A stretch of DNA of 64,000 bases from an uncultured Bacteroides sp. (GTDB lineage: Bacteria > Bacteroidota > Bacteroidia > Bacteroidales > Bacteroidaceae). Below the pieces are notes generated by a model. It ran no database searches. It was not told the origin of the DNA and saw only the letters and a list, made by a program, of their open reading frames with translations. This document shows positions 37,310 to 46,891 of this stretch, piece after piece. The position numbers and the translations under genes are program-made. Location: NCBI GenBank assembly GCA_949289265.1, contig CASENE010000001.1, positions 1 through 64,000 on the forward strand, given 5' to 3'. Within the stretch, counting starts at the first letter, position 1; every line of letters begins with the position of its first letter.

Positions 37310-38781
37310 CGGCCGATGGGTTGTCCGGGTTGCTGTCCTCCGTCTTCCGCCGCCGGCCGCTGCTTGCGCTTCCACAGGGCGAACCACAGGGCCGACACGG
37401 CCAGGGAGGCCACGGCTGCCGCGTTGCCTGTCCACGTGGGGAGGCCGAAGCTGTTGGGCGAGATGAGCAGGAAGGCCAGGCAGACGGCCGTCATGAACAG
37501 GGCGGGGACGATCGTAATCCAGTAGTTCTTCCGCCGGCGCACCAGGTAGACCGTCACGGCCCACAGGGTGAAGACGGCCAGCGTCTGGTTGGCCCATCCG
37601 AAGTAGCTCCAGATGACGTTGAAGCCGTCCTCGTCGGCGATGTTGTACCACAGCAGGCCCAGCGTGACGGCAAACACGGGCACGCAGATGTAGATGCGCT
37701 TGCGGATGGTGTGCTGCTCCAGGTGCAGGAACTCGGCGATGATGAGGCGCGCGCTGCGCAGGGCCGTGTCGCCGCTGGTGATGGGGGCCGCCACTACGCC
37801 CAAGATGGCCAGGGCTCCTCCGAAGGCGCCCAGCCAGCCTTGCGACACGGTGGTCACCACCTCGGGCGCCTGCAGCGTGGCGGGCACGCCCAACTCTTCG
37901 GCCGCACCGCCGTAGAAGAAGTACATCGACACCGTGGCCCATATCAGCGCCACCACTCCCTCGGTGATCATCGCGCCGTAGAACATGGGGCGGCCCAAGC
38001 GCTCATGCCGGATGCAGCGTGCCATGAGGGGGCTCTGCGTGGCGTGGAAGCCGCTGATGGCTCCGCAGGCGATGGTGATGAACAGGCAGGGGAAGATGGG
38101 GCCGCCCGCGGGGTTCATGTTCTGCAGTCCGTCCGTCAGCTCGGGCAACGCGGGCCATTTGACGAAGAGCACCGCCATCAGCGCCACCGCCATGAACAGC
38201 AACGCCACGGCAAACACCGGATAGATGCGGCCGATAATCTTGTCGATGGGCAGCAGGGTGGCCAGGAAGTAGTAGGCAAAGATGATGAGACACCAGATGT
38301 AGACCCACGTCAGCGAGTCGCTGCACAGTTTGCCCAGGATGAGGGCAGGGCTGTAGACAAACACCGCGCCCACCATGAGCAGCAGCAGGACGGAGAACAC
38401 CAGCATCACCCGCTTGGTGCGCCCGCCCAGGTAGAGCCCCACCAGCTCGGGCAGGCCCGCGCCGCCGTGGCGCATGGACAGCATCCCGCTCAGGTAGTCG
38501 TGGACGGCGCCGGCGAAGATACACCCCAGCACAATCCACAGATAGGCCGCCGGGCCGAACTGCGCGCCCATGATGGCGCCGAAGATGGGCCCCGTGCCGG
38601 CGATGTTGAGAAACTGGATCATGAATACTTTCCATCCGGGTAAGACCACGTAGTCCACGCCGTCGGCCATGCTGACGGCGGGCGTCGGACGGTTGTCGGG
38701 GCCGAAGATGCGTTCCACCACGCGCCCGTACACCAGGTAGCCCGCCACGAGGGCGAGCAGGCTTATCAAAAATGTTATCAT
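37306..38781 (-). CDS. cstA: Carbon starvation protein A (peptide/pyruvate transporter family)
   Basis: Inner-membrane CstA-family transporter of 491 aa with many hydrophobic helices. Typical family sequence is GPIFGAIMGAQFGPAAYLWI, then HDYLSGMLSMRHGGAGLPEL and CGAISGFHATQSPLMARCI. CstA proteins import peptides or pyruvate under carbon limitation. It is the first gene of a two-gene unit with the Crp-like regulator, and a TAGTTTTG -7 element lies about 96 nt upstream. Start ATG 38781 (MITFLISLLALVAGYLV). Confidence 0.92.
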   Translation of the reverse strand: MITFLISLLALVAGYLVYGRVVERIFGPDNRPTPAVSMADGVDYVVLPGWKVFMIQFLNIAGTGPIFGAIMGAQFGPAAYLWIVLGCIFAGAVHDYLSGMLSMRHGGAGLPELVGLYLGGRTKRVMLVFSVLLLLMVGAVFVYSPALILGKLCSDSLTWVYIWCLIIFAYYFLATLLPIDKIIGRIYPVFAVALLFMAVALMAVLFVKWPALPELTDGLQNMNPAGGPIFPCLFITIACGAISGFHATQSPLMARCIRHERLGRPMFYGAMITEGVVALIWATVSMYFFYGGAAEELGVPATLQAPEVVTTVSQGWLGAFGGALAILGVVAAPITSGDTALRSARLIIAEFLHLEQHTIRKRIYICVPVFAVTLGLLWYNIADEDGFNVIWSYFGWANQTLAVFTLWAVTVYLVRRRKNYWITIVPALFMTAVCLAFLLISPNSFGLPTWTGNAAAVASLAVSALWFALWKRKQRPAAEDGGQQPGQPIGR

Positions 38782-38876
38782 ATCGGTAGTTTTTAGTAAT
38801 CCAAAGCTGTCCGTCCGCGCCGTCCGGTCGCCGCGCGCGGGGGCGGGCTTGCTGCCTGACGGGTAACAAACGGTCG

Positions 38877-38884
38877 CAAAACTA
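38877..38884 (-). promoter_or_regulatory. -7 element for cstA
   Basis: TAGTTTTG on the minus strand fits TAnnTTTG. No good -33 element. Confidence 0.4.
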
Positions 38885-38974
38885 CGAATTATTCTTGAGA
38901 GTTGACACATACCGCGGCCGTTAACTTATCATTTCTTTCCCGCCCGCCGCCCCTGCGGCGTCCGTTTCCCGGCA

Positions 38975-39078
38975 TGGTAACGCCCGCTTGCTGGGATAGT
39001 ACTCCCCGCTTGCTGGAACTTAAGTCCCCGGTCGGTGGGATAGTAACGCCCGGTCGGCCGGGTTATAAGGCCCGCCGG
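38975..39078. repeat. Family B 22-bp repeat array, copy 2
   Basis: Four exact 22-bp units at 38975, 38997, 39019 and 39041 and a partial fifth at 39063, e.g. TAGTAACGCCCGGTCGGCCG. It fills the cstA/nim-like intergenic region, upstream of the nim-like promoter. Confidence 0.85.
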
Positions 39079-39125
39079 AGGCTGTTTTTTCCGCCCCGGG
39101 ACATCGTTTTGAGCGGCACAATGCG

Positions 39126-39133
39126 TATCTTTG
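39126..39133 (+). promoter_or_regulatory. -7 element for the nim-like gene
   Basis: TATCTTTG, 34 nt upstream of the ATG at 39168. A strong ribosome site CGAGGAGGA follows at 39151. Confidence 0.55.
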
Positions 39134-39167
39134 CCCGCAGGAAAAACTATCGAGGAGGATTTGCCGC

Positions 39168-39644
39168 ATGAAAACCAAACACCTGACCGGACGGCCCGAG
39201 ATGGAGGCCGTCATAGCCAAATGTCCCTACTGCATGGTGGGGATGACCGACGACGCGGGCGCGCCCTACGTGATACCGATGAACTTTGCCTATGCCGACG
39301 GCGTGGTCTACCTGCACTCGGGCCCCGCGGGCAGCAAGGTGCGCTATCTGGACGCTCGTCCCCGCGTGTGCCTCACCTTCAGCGAGGGGCACGAACTGGT
39401 GTGGATGCACGCGCAGATGGCCTGCAGCTACAGCATGAAGGCCCGCAGCGTGATGTGCCGGGGGCTGGCCCGGAGGGTGGAAGACCTGGAGGAGAAGCGG
39501 CGCGCCCTCGGCCTGATGATGCGCCACTACACCGATGCGCCCTGCGGGTTCTCCGACCCCGCCGTGCGCCACGTCCTCGTCTGGGAAGTGAGGGTGGAGG
39601 AGATGACGGGCCGCTCGTTCGGCCTCCTGCCTTCCGAATTGTGA
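39168..39644 (+). CDS. Pyridoxamine 5'-phosphate oxidase-fold protein (NimA-like)
   Basis: Flavin-binding split-barrel protein of 158 aa. The size and the stretches CPYCMVGMTDDAGAPYVIPM, NFAYADGVVYLHSGPAGSK and RVCLTFSEGHELVW are typical of the NimA-like FMN-binding family in Bacteroidales, some members of which reduce nitroimidazoles to inactive amines. Many chromosomal homologues are not resistance genes, so resistance is not claimed. The family B repeat lies directly upstream. Confidence 0.8.
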   Translation: MKTKHLTGRPEMEAVIAKCPYCMVGMTDDAGAPYVIPMNFAYADGVVYLHSGPAGSKVRYLDARPRVCLTFSEGHELVWMHAQMACSYSMKARSVMCRGLARRVEDLEEKRRALGLMMRHYTDAPCGFSDPAVRHVLVWEVRVEEMTGRSFGLLPSEL

Positions 39645-39775
39645 CGGCGGGGTGCCTGTCGCCCGGCGGCGATGTCAAGGCAAAGACTTTCAGCGATTTA
39701 AGTGCCCGTTGGCTCCGGACTACGTCCCCCCGCCTCCTTGTCCGCTGAAAATCTCCCGAGACTTCGTGCGCCCCT

Positions 39776-39810
39776 TTTGTAGGTTATTTGGCGAAAACTT
39801 CGTACTTTTG
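39776..39810 (+). promoter_or_regulatory. Promoter of cysE
   Basis: TACTTTTG (39803-39810) with TTTG 23 nt upstream (39776-39779). It lies 27 nt before the ATG at 39838. Confidence 0.45.
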
Positions 39811-39837
39811 TGGCTGTTTATCAAGACCCGCAGACTG

Positions 39838-40728
39838 ATGAGCCCATTGAACTTTACGCATATCCTGACGCAGGCCGTCGACGAACTGTCGGCCCCCGAG
39901 AGCTACGAGGGGCTTTGCCTGCGGCATACCGAGGGCGAACCGTTGCCCTCCGGGCGCGCCCTGCGCCGCATCGTGGAACTGGCGCGCGCCATCCTCTTTC
40001 CGGGCTACTTCGGCAATTCGACGGTGAACAGCCGCACGCTTCCTTATCACATCGGGGTGAACATCGAGCAACTGTTCGAGGAGCTGGCCGGCCAAATCCT
40101 GGCCGCCCTGTGCCTGACGGACGAGCGCATGGACGAGGGCCGGGGCGAAGCGCTCCGCCTCCGCGCCGCCGAGGGGGCGGCCGGCTTCGTCAGCACCCTG
40201 CCCCGCCTGCGCCGCCTGCTGGCCGCCGACGTGCGGGCCGCCTACAACGGCGACCCCGCCGCGCAGTCCACGGGCGAGGTCATCAGCTGCTATCCGGCCA
40301 TCCGGGCCATAGGCAACTACCGCATCGCGCACGAACTGCTCAGGCTGGGCGTGCCCCTCATCCCCCGCATCATCACCGAGATGGCGCACAGCGAGACGGG
40401 CATCGACATACATCCCGGCGCGCAGATTGGCGAATACTTCACCATAGACCACGGCACGGGCGTCGTCATCGGCGAAACCTGCATCATCGGGCGCAACGTC
40501 AAGCTCTACCAGGGCGTCACCCTCGGCGCCAGGAGCTTCCCCCTCGACGCCGACGGCAACCCCATCAAGGGAATCCCCCGCCACCCCATCCTGGAGGACG
40601 ACGTCATCGTCTACTCCAACGCCACCATCCTGGGGCGCATCACCGTGGGACGGGGCGCCGTGGTGGGCGGCAACATCTGGGTGACGGAAGACGTGCCTGC
40701 CGGGGCCAGAATCGTACAGAAGAAATAG
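39838..40728 (+). CDS. cysE: Serine O-acetyltransferase
   Basis: Makes O-acetylserine from serine and acetyl-CoA, the first step of cysteine synthesis. The 296-aa protein has an alpha-helical N-terminal part with YFGNSTVNSRTLPYHIGVNI, then a left-handed beta-helix of hexapeptide repeats: GIDIHPGAQIGEYFTIDHGT and GVVIGETCIIGRNVKLYQGV, with the catalytic Asp/His pair (TIDHGTG). The long-N-terminus form is the one usual in Bacteroidetes. The ATG at 39838 is used since the upstream frame crosses the promoter. Followed after 101 bp by an RNA methylase gene. Confidence 0.92.
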   Translation: MSPLNFTHILTQAVDELSAPESYEGLCLRHTEGEPLPSGRALRRIVELARAILFPGYFGNSTVNSRTLPYHIGVNIEQLFEELAGQILAALCLTDERMDEGRGEALRLRAAEGAAGFVSTLPRLRRLLAADVRAAYNGDPAAQSTGEVISCYPAIRAIGNYRIAHELLRLGVPLIPRIITEMAHSETGIDIHPGAQIGEYFTIDHGTGVVIGETCIIGRNVKLYQGVTLGARSFPLDADGNPIKGIPRHPILEDDVIVYSNATILGRITVGRGAVVGGNIWVTEDVPAGARIVQKK

Positions 40729-40829
40729 ATAACCGGCTGCGGGCCGCGGGCGGAAAACCGCCGGTCCGGACGGCTCGCAGCCGGACAACCGTAACTCGCA
40801 ACTTGTAGCTTGTAACTTGTAGCAACAAT

Positions 40830-42212
40830 ATGGAACAGAACTTTGAGATGATTGCCAAGACCTTCCAAGGCTTGGAAGAAGTATTGGCCGCCGAGCTCAC
40901 CGCGCTGGGCGCCGACAACATTCAGCTGGGACGCCGCATGGTGTCGTTCACGGGCGATAAGGAGATGCTCTACCGGGCCAACTTCAGCCTGCGCACCGCC
41001 TTGCGCGTCCTGAAGCCCCTGAAGCACTTCACGGCCGCCGATGCCGATGCCGTCTACGAGAACGTGAAGCAGGTGGACTGGGAAAACTACCTCGACCCTT
41101 CCAAGACCTTTGCCGTGGACGCCACCGTGTTCAGCGAAGAGTTCCGGCACTCCAAGTTTGTGTCCTACCGCGTGAAGGACGCCATCGCCGACTACTTCCG
41201 CGAGAAGACGGGCAAGCGCCCCAACGTCAGCCTCACCAATCCCGACGTCTTTCTTAACATACACATCGCGCAGACCGACTGCACCCTGTCGCTGGACAGC
41301 AGTGGCGAGTCGCTGCATCGCCGTGGTTACCGCCAGGAGGCCGTGGATGCCCCGCTCAACGAAGTGCTGGCCGCCGGCATGATACTGATGACGGGCTGGC
41401 GGGGCGAGTGCGACCTCATCGACCCCATGTGCGGCTCGGGCACCATCCCCATCGAAGCGGCCCTCATCGCCAAGAACATCGCCCCCGGCGTCTTCCGGCA
41501 GGGCTATGCCTTTGAACACTGGCCCGACTTCGACGCCGATCTCTTGGAAGCCGTCTACAACGACGACAGCCGCGAGCGCCCCTTCGAGCATAAGATATAC
41601 GGCTACGACAACTCCCTCAAGGCACAGGCCATCGCCCAGCGCAACGTCAAGGCCGCCGGCATGAGCCGCGACATCGTGCTGAAGCAGCAACCCTTCCAGC
41701 AGTTCGAGCAGCCTGCGGAAAAGGCCATCATCATAACCAACCCGCCCTACGGCGAGCGCATCTCCAGCGACGACCTGCTGGGGCTGTACCGCATGATAGG
41801 CGAACGGCTGAAGCACGCCTTTACGGGCAACACGGCCTGGATTTTGTCTTACCGGGACGAGTGTTTCGACCAGATTGGCCTGAAGGCCAGCCAGCGCGTC
41901 CCGCTGATGAACGGCGGCTTGGAGTGTGAGTTTCGCAAATACGAGATATTTGATGGCAAGTACAAGGAGTTTCGCGAGGGAGGCGAGTCGCTCGACAAGC
42001 CCCGCACGCCCGAACGCCACCCCGCCGCCTCCCGCCGTCCCTCCGGCCCGGACGGGAAAGAACGCCGCCGCCCGGAGCGCTCCGACCGCGACGCCCGCCG
42101 TTTCGCCGGCTCCGACAGCCGGGCCGACCGCAAGCCCGAACGCCGTCCCCGCTCGGGCGAATCCTATCCGGAACGGAAGCGCAGGGAGATGCAGGCAAAG
42201 AAAGACCAGTAA
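40830..42212 (+). CDS. THUMP-domain rRNA N2-guanine methyltransferase (RlmL N-half-like) with basic tail
   Basis: Class I AdoMet-dependent RNA methylase, 460 aa. A THUMP region (about residues 45-165) precedes an UPF0020-type Rossmann domain with DPMCGSGTIPIEAALIAKNI (AdoMet motif I) and TNPPYGERI (catalytic NPPY). Homologues such as RlmL modify G2445 of 23S rRNA. The last ~75 residues are a disordered Arg/Pro/Asp-rich tail (for example RRPERSDRDARRFAG), probably an RNA-binding extension. The short upstream gap carries small repeats of AACTTGTAG. Confidence 0.9.
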   Translation: MEQNFEMIAKTFQGLEEVLAAELTALGADNIQLGRRMVSFTGDKEMLYRANFSLRTALRVLKPLKHFTAADADAVYENVKQVDWENYLDPSKTFAVDATVFSEEFRHSKFVSYRVKDAIADYFREKTGKRPNVSLTNPDVFLNIHIAQTDCTLSLDSSGESLHRRGYRQEAVDAPLNEVLAAGMILMTGWRGECDLIDPMCGSGTIPIEAALIAKNIAPGVFRQGYAFEHWPDFDADLLEAVYNDDSRERPFEHKIYGYDNSLKAQAIAQRNVKAAGMSRDIVLKQQPFQQFEQPAEKAIIITNPPYGERISSDDLLGLYRMIGERLKHAFTGNTAWILSYRDECFDQIGLKASQRVPLMNGGLECEFRKYEIFDGKYKEFREGGESLDKPRTPERHPAASRRPSGPDGKERRRPERSDRDARRFAGSDSRADRKPERRPRSGESYPERKRREMQAKKDQ

Positions 42213-42279
42213 GAGGCGGCGGGCTTCCCCCTAACGGAATCCCGTCACCCGACAGACGAACGAAAACCAGTAATCAGAT

Positions 42280-44499
42280 ATGAACAAACTCATCAAAACC
42301 GCGTGTGCCCTGCTGATGGCGCCCGCCTTGCTTATGGCACAAGATAATACCGCACCGGACACCGCCTCGCAGCTGCGGATGCCCACGCTGGAAGACCTCA
42401 TTCCCGGCGGCGAAACCTACCGCTTCACCGAAGATATCTACGGACTGCAGTGGTGGGGCGACACGGCCGTGAAACCCGGCATCGACTCGCTGCTGTCCAT
42501 CCGCCCCAAAGACGGACAAGAGTCCCTGCTCTTCACCCGCGAAAGCCTGAACCGGGCGCTCGAAGCCAAGGGACTGGGCAAATTGTCGCACCTGTATTCC
42601 CTCCGTTTCCCGTGGAAGGGAGAGACCAAGACGCTCGTCCTGCTGCACGGCAAATACATCACCTACGACTGGACGGCCGGGCAGGTGACCTTTGTGCGCG
42701 AGACGGCCGAAGGGGCTGCCAACCTGGACTACGACACCGAGGGCGGACACGTGGCCTATACCCTTGGCAACAACCTCTACGTGGACGGACAGGCGGTGAC
42801 TGCAGAGCCCGAAGGCGTGGTGTGCGGACAGAGCGTGCACCGCAACGAATTCGGCATCTACAAGGGTACTTTCTGGAGCCCCAAGGGCACGCTCCTGGCT
42901 TTCTACCGCATGGACGAACGCATGGTGACGGAGTATCCCCTGGTGGACATCACTGCCCGCGTGGGCAAGTTGGAGCCCATCCGCTATCCCATGGCCGGCA
43001 TGACCAGCCACCAGGTGCAGGTAGGCATCTATCGTCCGGCTGATGGCCAGACTGTCTACCTTGAAACGGGCGACCCCACCGACCGCTATTTCACCAACAT
43101 CAGCTGGAGTCCCGACGAGCAGAGCCTTTATCTCATCGAGCTGAACCGCGACCAGAACCACGCCAAACTTTGCCGCTACGACGCCCGCACGGGCAAACTG
43201 GCCGAAGTGCTCTACGAAGAAAAGCATCCCAAGTACGTGGAACCGCAGACGCCCATCATCTTCCTGCCCTGGGACGACACAAAGTTCATCCTGCAGAGCC
43301 AGTGCGACGGCTTCAACCATCTTTACCTCTTCGACCTGACCAAGCGGAAATACCCGGAGACCTATACGACCGGCTTCGGCAGCGACTATCGCTCCGAGTA
43401 CGTGCACACGCAGCTGACGCAAGGCCCGTGGCTGGTGCAGTCGCTCCTCGGCTTCAACGAGAAGAAGAAGGAGATATACTTCGCCGCCACCAAGGAGTCG
43501 CCCATGCAGACCAATATATATAAGGTACGCGCGAAGGGAGGGAAGGTCGTCCCGGTGGACAACGGCAAGGGCGTGCACTCCGCCCAACTGTCTGCATCGG
43601 GCACGTACCTCATCGACCGCTACTCCACGCCCGACGTGCCGCGCAACATCGAACTTGTGTCTACCGCCGACGGACATCCCACGGCCCGCCTGCTTACCGC
43701 CGCCGACCCCTTCCGCGGATTGGTGATGCCGCAGGTGGAGACCGGCACGATGCTGGCCGCGGACGACAGCACCACCCTGTACTGGCGCATGCTGAAGCCC
43801 TCCGATTTCGACCCGGCGAAGAAGTATCCCGTCATTGTCTACGTCTACGGCGGACCGCACGCGCAGATGCTGGCCGCCAACTGGATGTATGCCGCCCGCG
43901 GCTGGGATTTGTATATGGCCAACCGGGGCTACATCCTCTTCACCATCGACAACCGCGGCAGCAGCAACCGGGGCTTGGGCTTCGAGCAATGCACGTTCCG
44001 CCGCCTGGGCATCGAGGAGGCGCGCGACCAGGCCAAGGCCGCACGCTGGCTGCAGACGCTGCCTTACGTGGACGGCGGGCGCATCGGCGTGCACGGATGG
44101 AGCTTTGGCGGACACATGACGACCGGCCTGATGCTGCGTTATCCCGACCTTTACAAGGTGGGCGTGGCCGGAGGCCCGGTCATCGACTGGCGGTATTACG
44201 AGGTGATGTATGGCGAACGCTACATGGATACGCCCCAAGCCAACCCCGAAGGCTATGAAGGCAGCGACCTCAAGACTTTGGCCGGACGGCTGGAGGGACA
44301 CCTGCTCCTCATCCACGACGACCACGACCGCACCTGCGTGCCGCAACACACGCTGTCGTTCCTCAAGGCCTGCGTGGACGCCCGCACCTATCCCGACCTC
44401 TTCATCTACCCCACGCACGACCACAACGTCCTGGGCCGCGACCGCGTGCACCTGCACGAGAAGATTACGCGCTACTTCGACGACTATCTGGGGAAATGA
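42280..44499 (+). CDS. S9 (dipeptidyl-peptidase IV-type) serine peptidase
   Basis: Exported peptidase of 739 aa (signal MNKLIKTACALLMAPALLMA). The N-terminal two-thirds are the DPP-IV beta-propeller (NISWSPDEQSLYLIELNRDQ). The C-terminal alpha/beta-hydrolase has the triad Ser608 (HGWSFGGH), Asp683 (HDDHDRTC) and His715 (THDHNVLG). It releases dipeptides, typically Xaa-Pro, in the periplasm. The frame is complete. Lies 84 nt before purD. Confidence 0.93.
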   Translation: MNKLIKTACALLMAPALLMAQDNTAPDTASQLRMPTLEDLIPGGETYRFTEDIYGLQWWGDTAVKPGIDSLLSIRPKDGQESLLFTRESLNRALEAKGLGKLSHLYSLRFPWKGETKTLVLLHGKYITYDWTAGQVTFVRETAEGAANLDYDTEGGHVAYTLGNNLYVDGQAVTAEPEGVVCGQSVHRNEFGIYKGTFWSPKGTLLAFYRMDERMVTEYPLVDITARVGKLEPIRYPMAGMTSHQVQVGIYRPADGQTVYLETGDPTDRYFTNISWSPDEQSLYLIELNRDQNHAKLCRYDARTGKLAEVLYEEKHPKYVEPQTPIIFLPWDDTKFILQSQCDGFNHLYLFDLTKRKYPETYTTGFGSDYRSEYVHTQLTQGPWLVQSLLGFNEKKKEIYFAATKESPMQTNIYKVRAKGGKVVPVDNGKGVHSAQLSASGTYLIDRYSTPDVPRNIELVSTADGHPTARLLTAADPFRGLVMPQVETGTMLAADDSTTLYWRMLKPSDFDPAKKYPVIVYVYGGPHAQMLAANWMYAARGWDLYMANRGYILFTIDNRGSSNRGLGFEQCTFRRLGIEEARDQAKAARWLQTLPYVDGGRIGVHGWSFGGHMTTGLMLRYPDLYKVGVAGGPVIDWRYYEVMYGERYMDTPQANPEGYEGSDLKTLAGRLEGHLLLIHDDHDRTCVPQHTLSFLKACVDARTYPDLFIYPTHDHNVLGRDRVHLHEKITRYFDDYLGK

Positions 44500-44583
44500 A
44501 GCAGGAAGAGCGGAGCGTGGAGAACGAAGCATGAGGAATCAGAGAAGCAAAGAACAAAGATTTTATCTTAAACTTATACTCTT

Positions 44584-45858
44584 ATGAACATATTGTTACT
44601 CGGCTCGGGCGGCCGTGAGCACGCATTGGCGTGGAAGATAGCCCAAAGCCCCAAGGTGGGCAAACTGTATATCGCTCCGGGCAACGCCGGAACGGCGCTG
44701 GCGGGCGAGAACGTGGACATCAAGGCCACCGACTTTCCGGCGCTGAAGGACTTCGCCCTGACGCACGACGTGGAGATGGTGGTGGTGGGACCCGAGGACC
44801 CGCTGGTGCGCGGCATCTACGACGACTTTGCCGACGACCCCCGCACCAAGCGCATCGCCGTCATCGGCCCGTCGCGGGCAGGCGCCGAGCTGGAGGGCAG
44901 CAAGGACTTTGCCAAGGCCTTCATGCTGCGACACGGCATTCCCACGGCCCGTCACAAGAGCATCACGCGCGACACGCTGGACGAGGGCCTGGCCTTCCTC
45001 GAAACCCTGCAGGCCCCCTACGTGCTGAAGGCCGACGGATTGTGCGCCGGCAAGGGCGTGCTCATCCTTCCCACTCTGGACGAAGCGAAGCGCGAGCTGC
45101 GGGAGATGCTGGGCGGCATGTTCGGACAGGCCAGCGACACGGTGCTGATTGAGGAATACCTGAGCGGCATCGAGTGTTCCGTCTTCGTGCTGACCGACGG
45201 CCTGCACTACCAGGTGCTGCCCGTGGCCAAGGACTATAAGCGCATCGGCGAGGGCGACCAAGGCCTGAACACCGGCGGCATGGGCAGCGTGACGCCCGTG
45301 CCCTTTGCCGACGACGCGTTCATGCAGAAGGTGCGCGCCCGCATCATCGAGCCCACCGTGCGCGGACTGCGCCAGGAGGGCATCCTCTACAAGGGCTTCA
45401 TCTTCCTGGGTCTGATGAACGTGGGCGGCGAGCCGTATGTCATCGAATACAACGTGCGCATGGGCGACCCGGAGACGGAGAGCGTGATGCTGCGCCTGAA
45501 GAGCGACCTGGTGGAACTGCTGGAAGCCGTGCGCGACGGCGACCTCGACCGCCACGTGCCCCAGGAAGACCCCCGCACGGCTGTCTGTGTCATGCTGGTG
45601 AGCGGCGGATATCCCGAGGCTTACGAGAAGGGCAAGGTGATGACCGGACTGGACGAGGCGGCGGCCACGGGCAGCATCCTGTTCCACGCCGGCACGGCCC
45701 TGAAGGACGGCCAGACGGTGACCAGCGGCGGGCGCGTCATTGCCGTCTGCTCCTATGGCGCCACGAAGGAAGAGGCCCTGGCGCAGAGCTACCGCGCTGC
45801 CGAACTGATTCGGTTCGACAAGAAGTATTGCCGCCGCGACATCGGTTTCGACCTCTGA
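44584..45858 (+). CDS. purD: Phosphoribosylamine-glycine ligase
   Basis: GAR synthetase of purine synthesis, 424 aa, full length. The start [20 protein letters not shown] is diagnostic. ATP-grasp features follow: [34 protein letters not shown] and the metal-binding [15 protein letters not shown]. No oddities. Confidence 0.97.
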   Translation: MNILLLGSGGREHALAWKIAQSPKVGKLYIAPGNAGTALAGENVDIKATDFPALKDFALTHDVEMVVVGPEDPLVRGIYDDFADDPRTKRIAVIGPSRAGAELEGSKDFAKAFMLRHGIPTARHKSITRDTLDEGLAFLETLQAPYVLKADGLCAGKGVLILPTLDEAKRELREMLGGMFGQASDTVLIEEYLSGIECSVFVLTDGLHYQVLPVAKDYKRIGEGDQGLNTGGMGSVTPVPFADDAFMQKVRARIIEPTVRGLRQEGILYKGFIFLGLMNVGGEPYVIEYNVRMGDPETESVMLRLKSDLVELLEAVRDGDLDRHVPQEDPRTAVCVMLVSGGYPEAYEKGKVMTGLDEAAATGSILFHAGTALKDGQTVTSGGRVIAVCSYGATKEEALAQSYRAAELIRFDKKYCRRDIGFDL

Positions 45859-45886
45859 CCCATTTCCTCCCAAAGACGAAGCCGCA

Positions 45887-46891
45887 ATGGGTAAGAAACT
45901 GTTTCAGGCCAGGGTGGTGGCGGGGCGTTACACGTTGCCTGCCGCCCTGGCGCTGTTGCTGGCCTGCCGCCTGCTGGAACTGTGGTTGCAGCCTGTCCCG
46001 GCTGACGACGGCGACGGCGGCGGAGGCACGCTGTGGCGGCGATATGCCAGCCTGCTGCCTCCCGGCATGTTCGCGTATTGGGCGGGGGTGGTGTTGCACG
46101 TGGCCGTGGGCTGGATGCTGATTGTGCTGAACAACACCTTTGCCATCATCCGCACGCGCGCTTCCTTCCAGACCTCGGTCTACCTGCTGCTGACAGCCGT
46201 GCTCTGCCCCGCGCTCTACGTGCCCCGGGCGGGCGACGTGGGCACGGTGCTGTTCGTCGTCTCGCTGTTCTTCCTGTTCCGCAGCTACCGCCGTCCCGCG
46301 CCTTCGGCCGACCTGTTTGCCGCGTCGGCCTGCCTGGCCCTGGGCAGCCTGGCCGTGCCCCAGCTGCTTCTGTTGCTTCCGCTCTATTGGATAGGCACCT
46401 ATACGTTCCAGTCGCTCACGCCGCGCAGCTTCTGCGCGTCGCTGGTGGGCGCGTGGCTGCCCTATTGGTTCCTGCTGGCCCATGCCTGGTGGTACGGGGA
46501 GATGGACCTGTTTGCCGCGCCCTGGCACGACCTGGCCACGTTCACGCCCCTTTGCCGCGGGCTCGACGTGCGCCGTCTCTGCCTGCTGGGCTATTTGTTC
46601 CTGCTCTGCGCCGTGGCGGCGGGCCGTTTCTTTGCCAAAGGCTATGAGGACAAGATACGCACGCGCTGCTACCTGCGCTTTTTCATCCTGACGGCTTTCT
46701 GCCTGCTGGCCTTCGTCGTGCTGCAACCTTCTGTGGGGCAGACGCTGGTGCCGCTGCTGACGGTGTGCGTGTCCGTCCTGGCGGGCCATCTGTTCGTGCT
46801 CAGCCGGGGCCGGGCGGCCAATGTCTTCTTCTTGTTTTCCCTGCTGGGCCTGTTGGCCCTCTTCGTGCTGAACCTATGGATGCTTTCGTAG
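45887..46891 (+). CDS. Multi-pass membrane protein of unknown function
   Basis: 334 aa, very hydrophobic, with about eight to ten predicted helices (for example YTLPAALALLLACRLLELWL and TVLFVVSLFFLFRSYRR). No catalytic motif is recognised. It starts 28 nt after purD and its last 16 nt overlap the start of the DedA gene, so the three form an operon. Proteins of this kind occur next to purD in other Bacteroidetes, but no function is established. Confidence 0.7.
   Translation: MGKKLFQARVVAGRYTLPAALALLLACRLLELWLQPVPADDGDGGGGTLWRRYASLLPPGMFAYWAGVVLHVAVGWMLIVLNNTFAIIRTRASFQTSVYLLLTAVLCPALYVPRAGDVGTVLFVVSLFFLFRSYRRPAPSADLFAASACLALGSLAVPQLLLLLPLYWIGTYTFQSLTPRSFCASLVGAWLPYWFLLAHAWWYGEMDLFAAPWHDLATFTPLCRGLDVRRLCLLGYLFLLCAVAAGRFFAKGYEDKIRTRCYLRFFILTAFCLLAFVVLQPSVGQTLVPLLTVCVSVLAGHLFVLSRGRAANVFFLFSLLGLLALFVLNLWMLS

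Noticed and set aside
38975..39078. CRISPR array
   Set aside because: The 22-bp units are directly joined with no unique spacers, and no cas genes are present.
39168..39644. Nitroimidazole resistance determinant
   Set aside because: The fold fits the Nim group, but many homologues are not resistance genes and no insertion sequence provides a strong promoter.
39652..39837. N-terminal extension of cysE
   Set aside because: The extension crosses the TACTTTTG promoter and is not conserved-looking. The ATG at 39838 is preferred.
40780..40829. Short repeats of AACTTGTAG before the RlmL-like gene as a regulatory element
   Set aside because: Only two or three short units without defined spacing. 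Noted but too weak to call.
44500..44583. Promoter or small gene between the S9 peptidase and purD
   Set aside because: No TAnnTTTG element and no protein-like frame. It is probably just an operon spacer.
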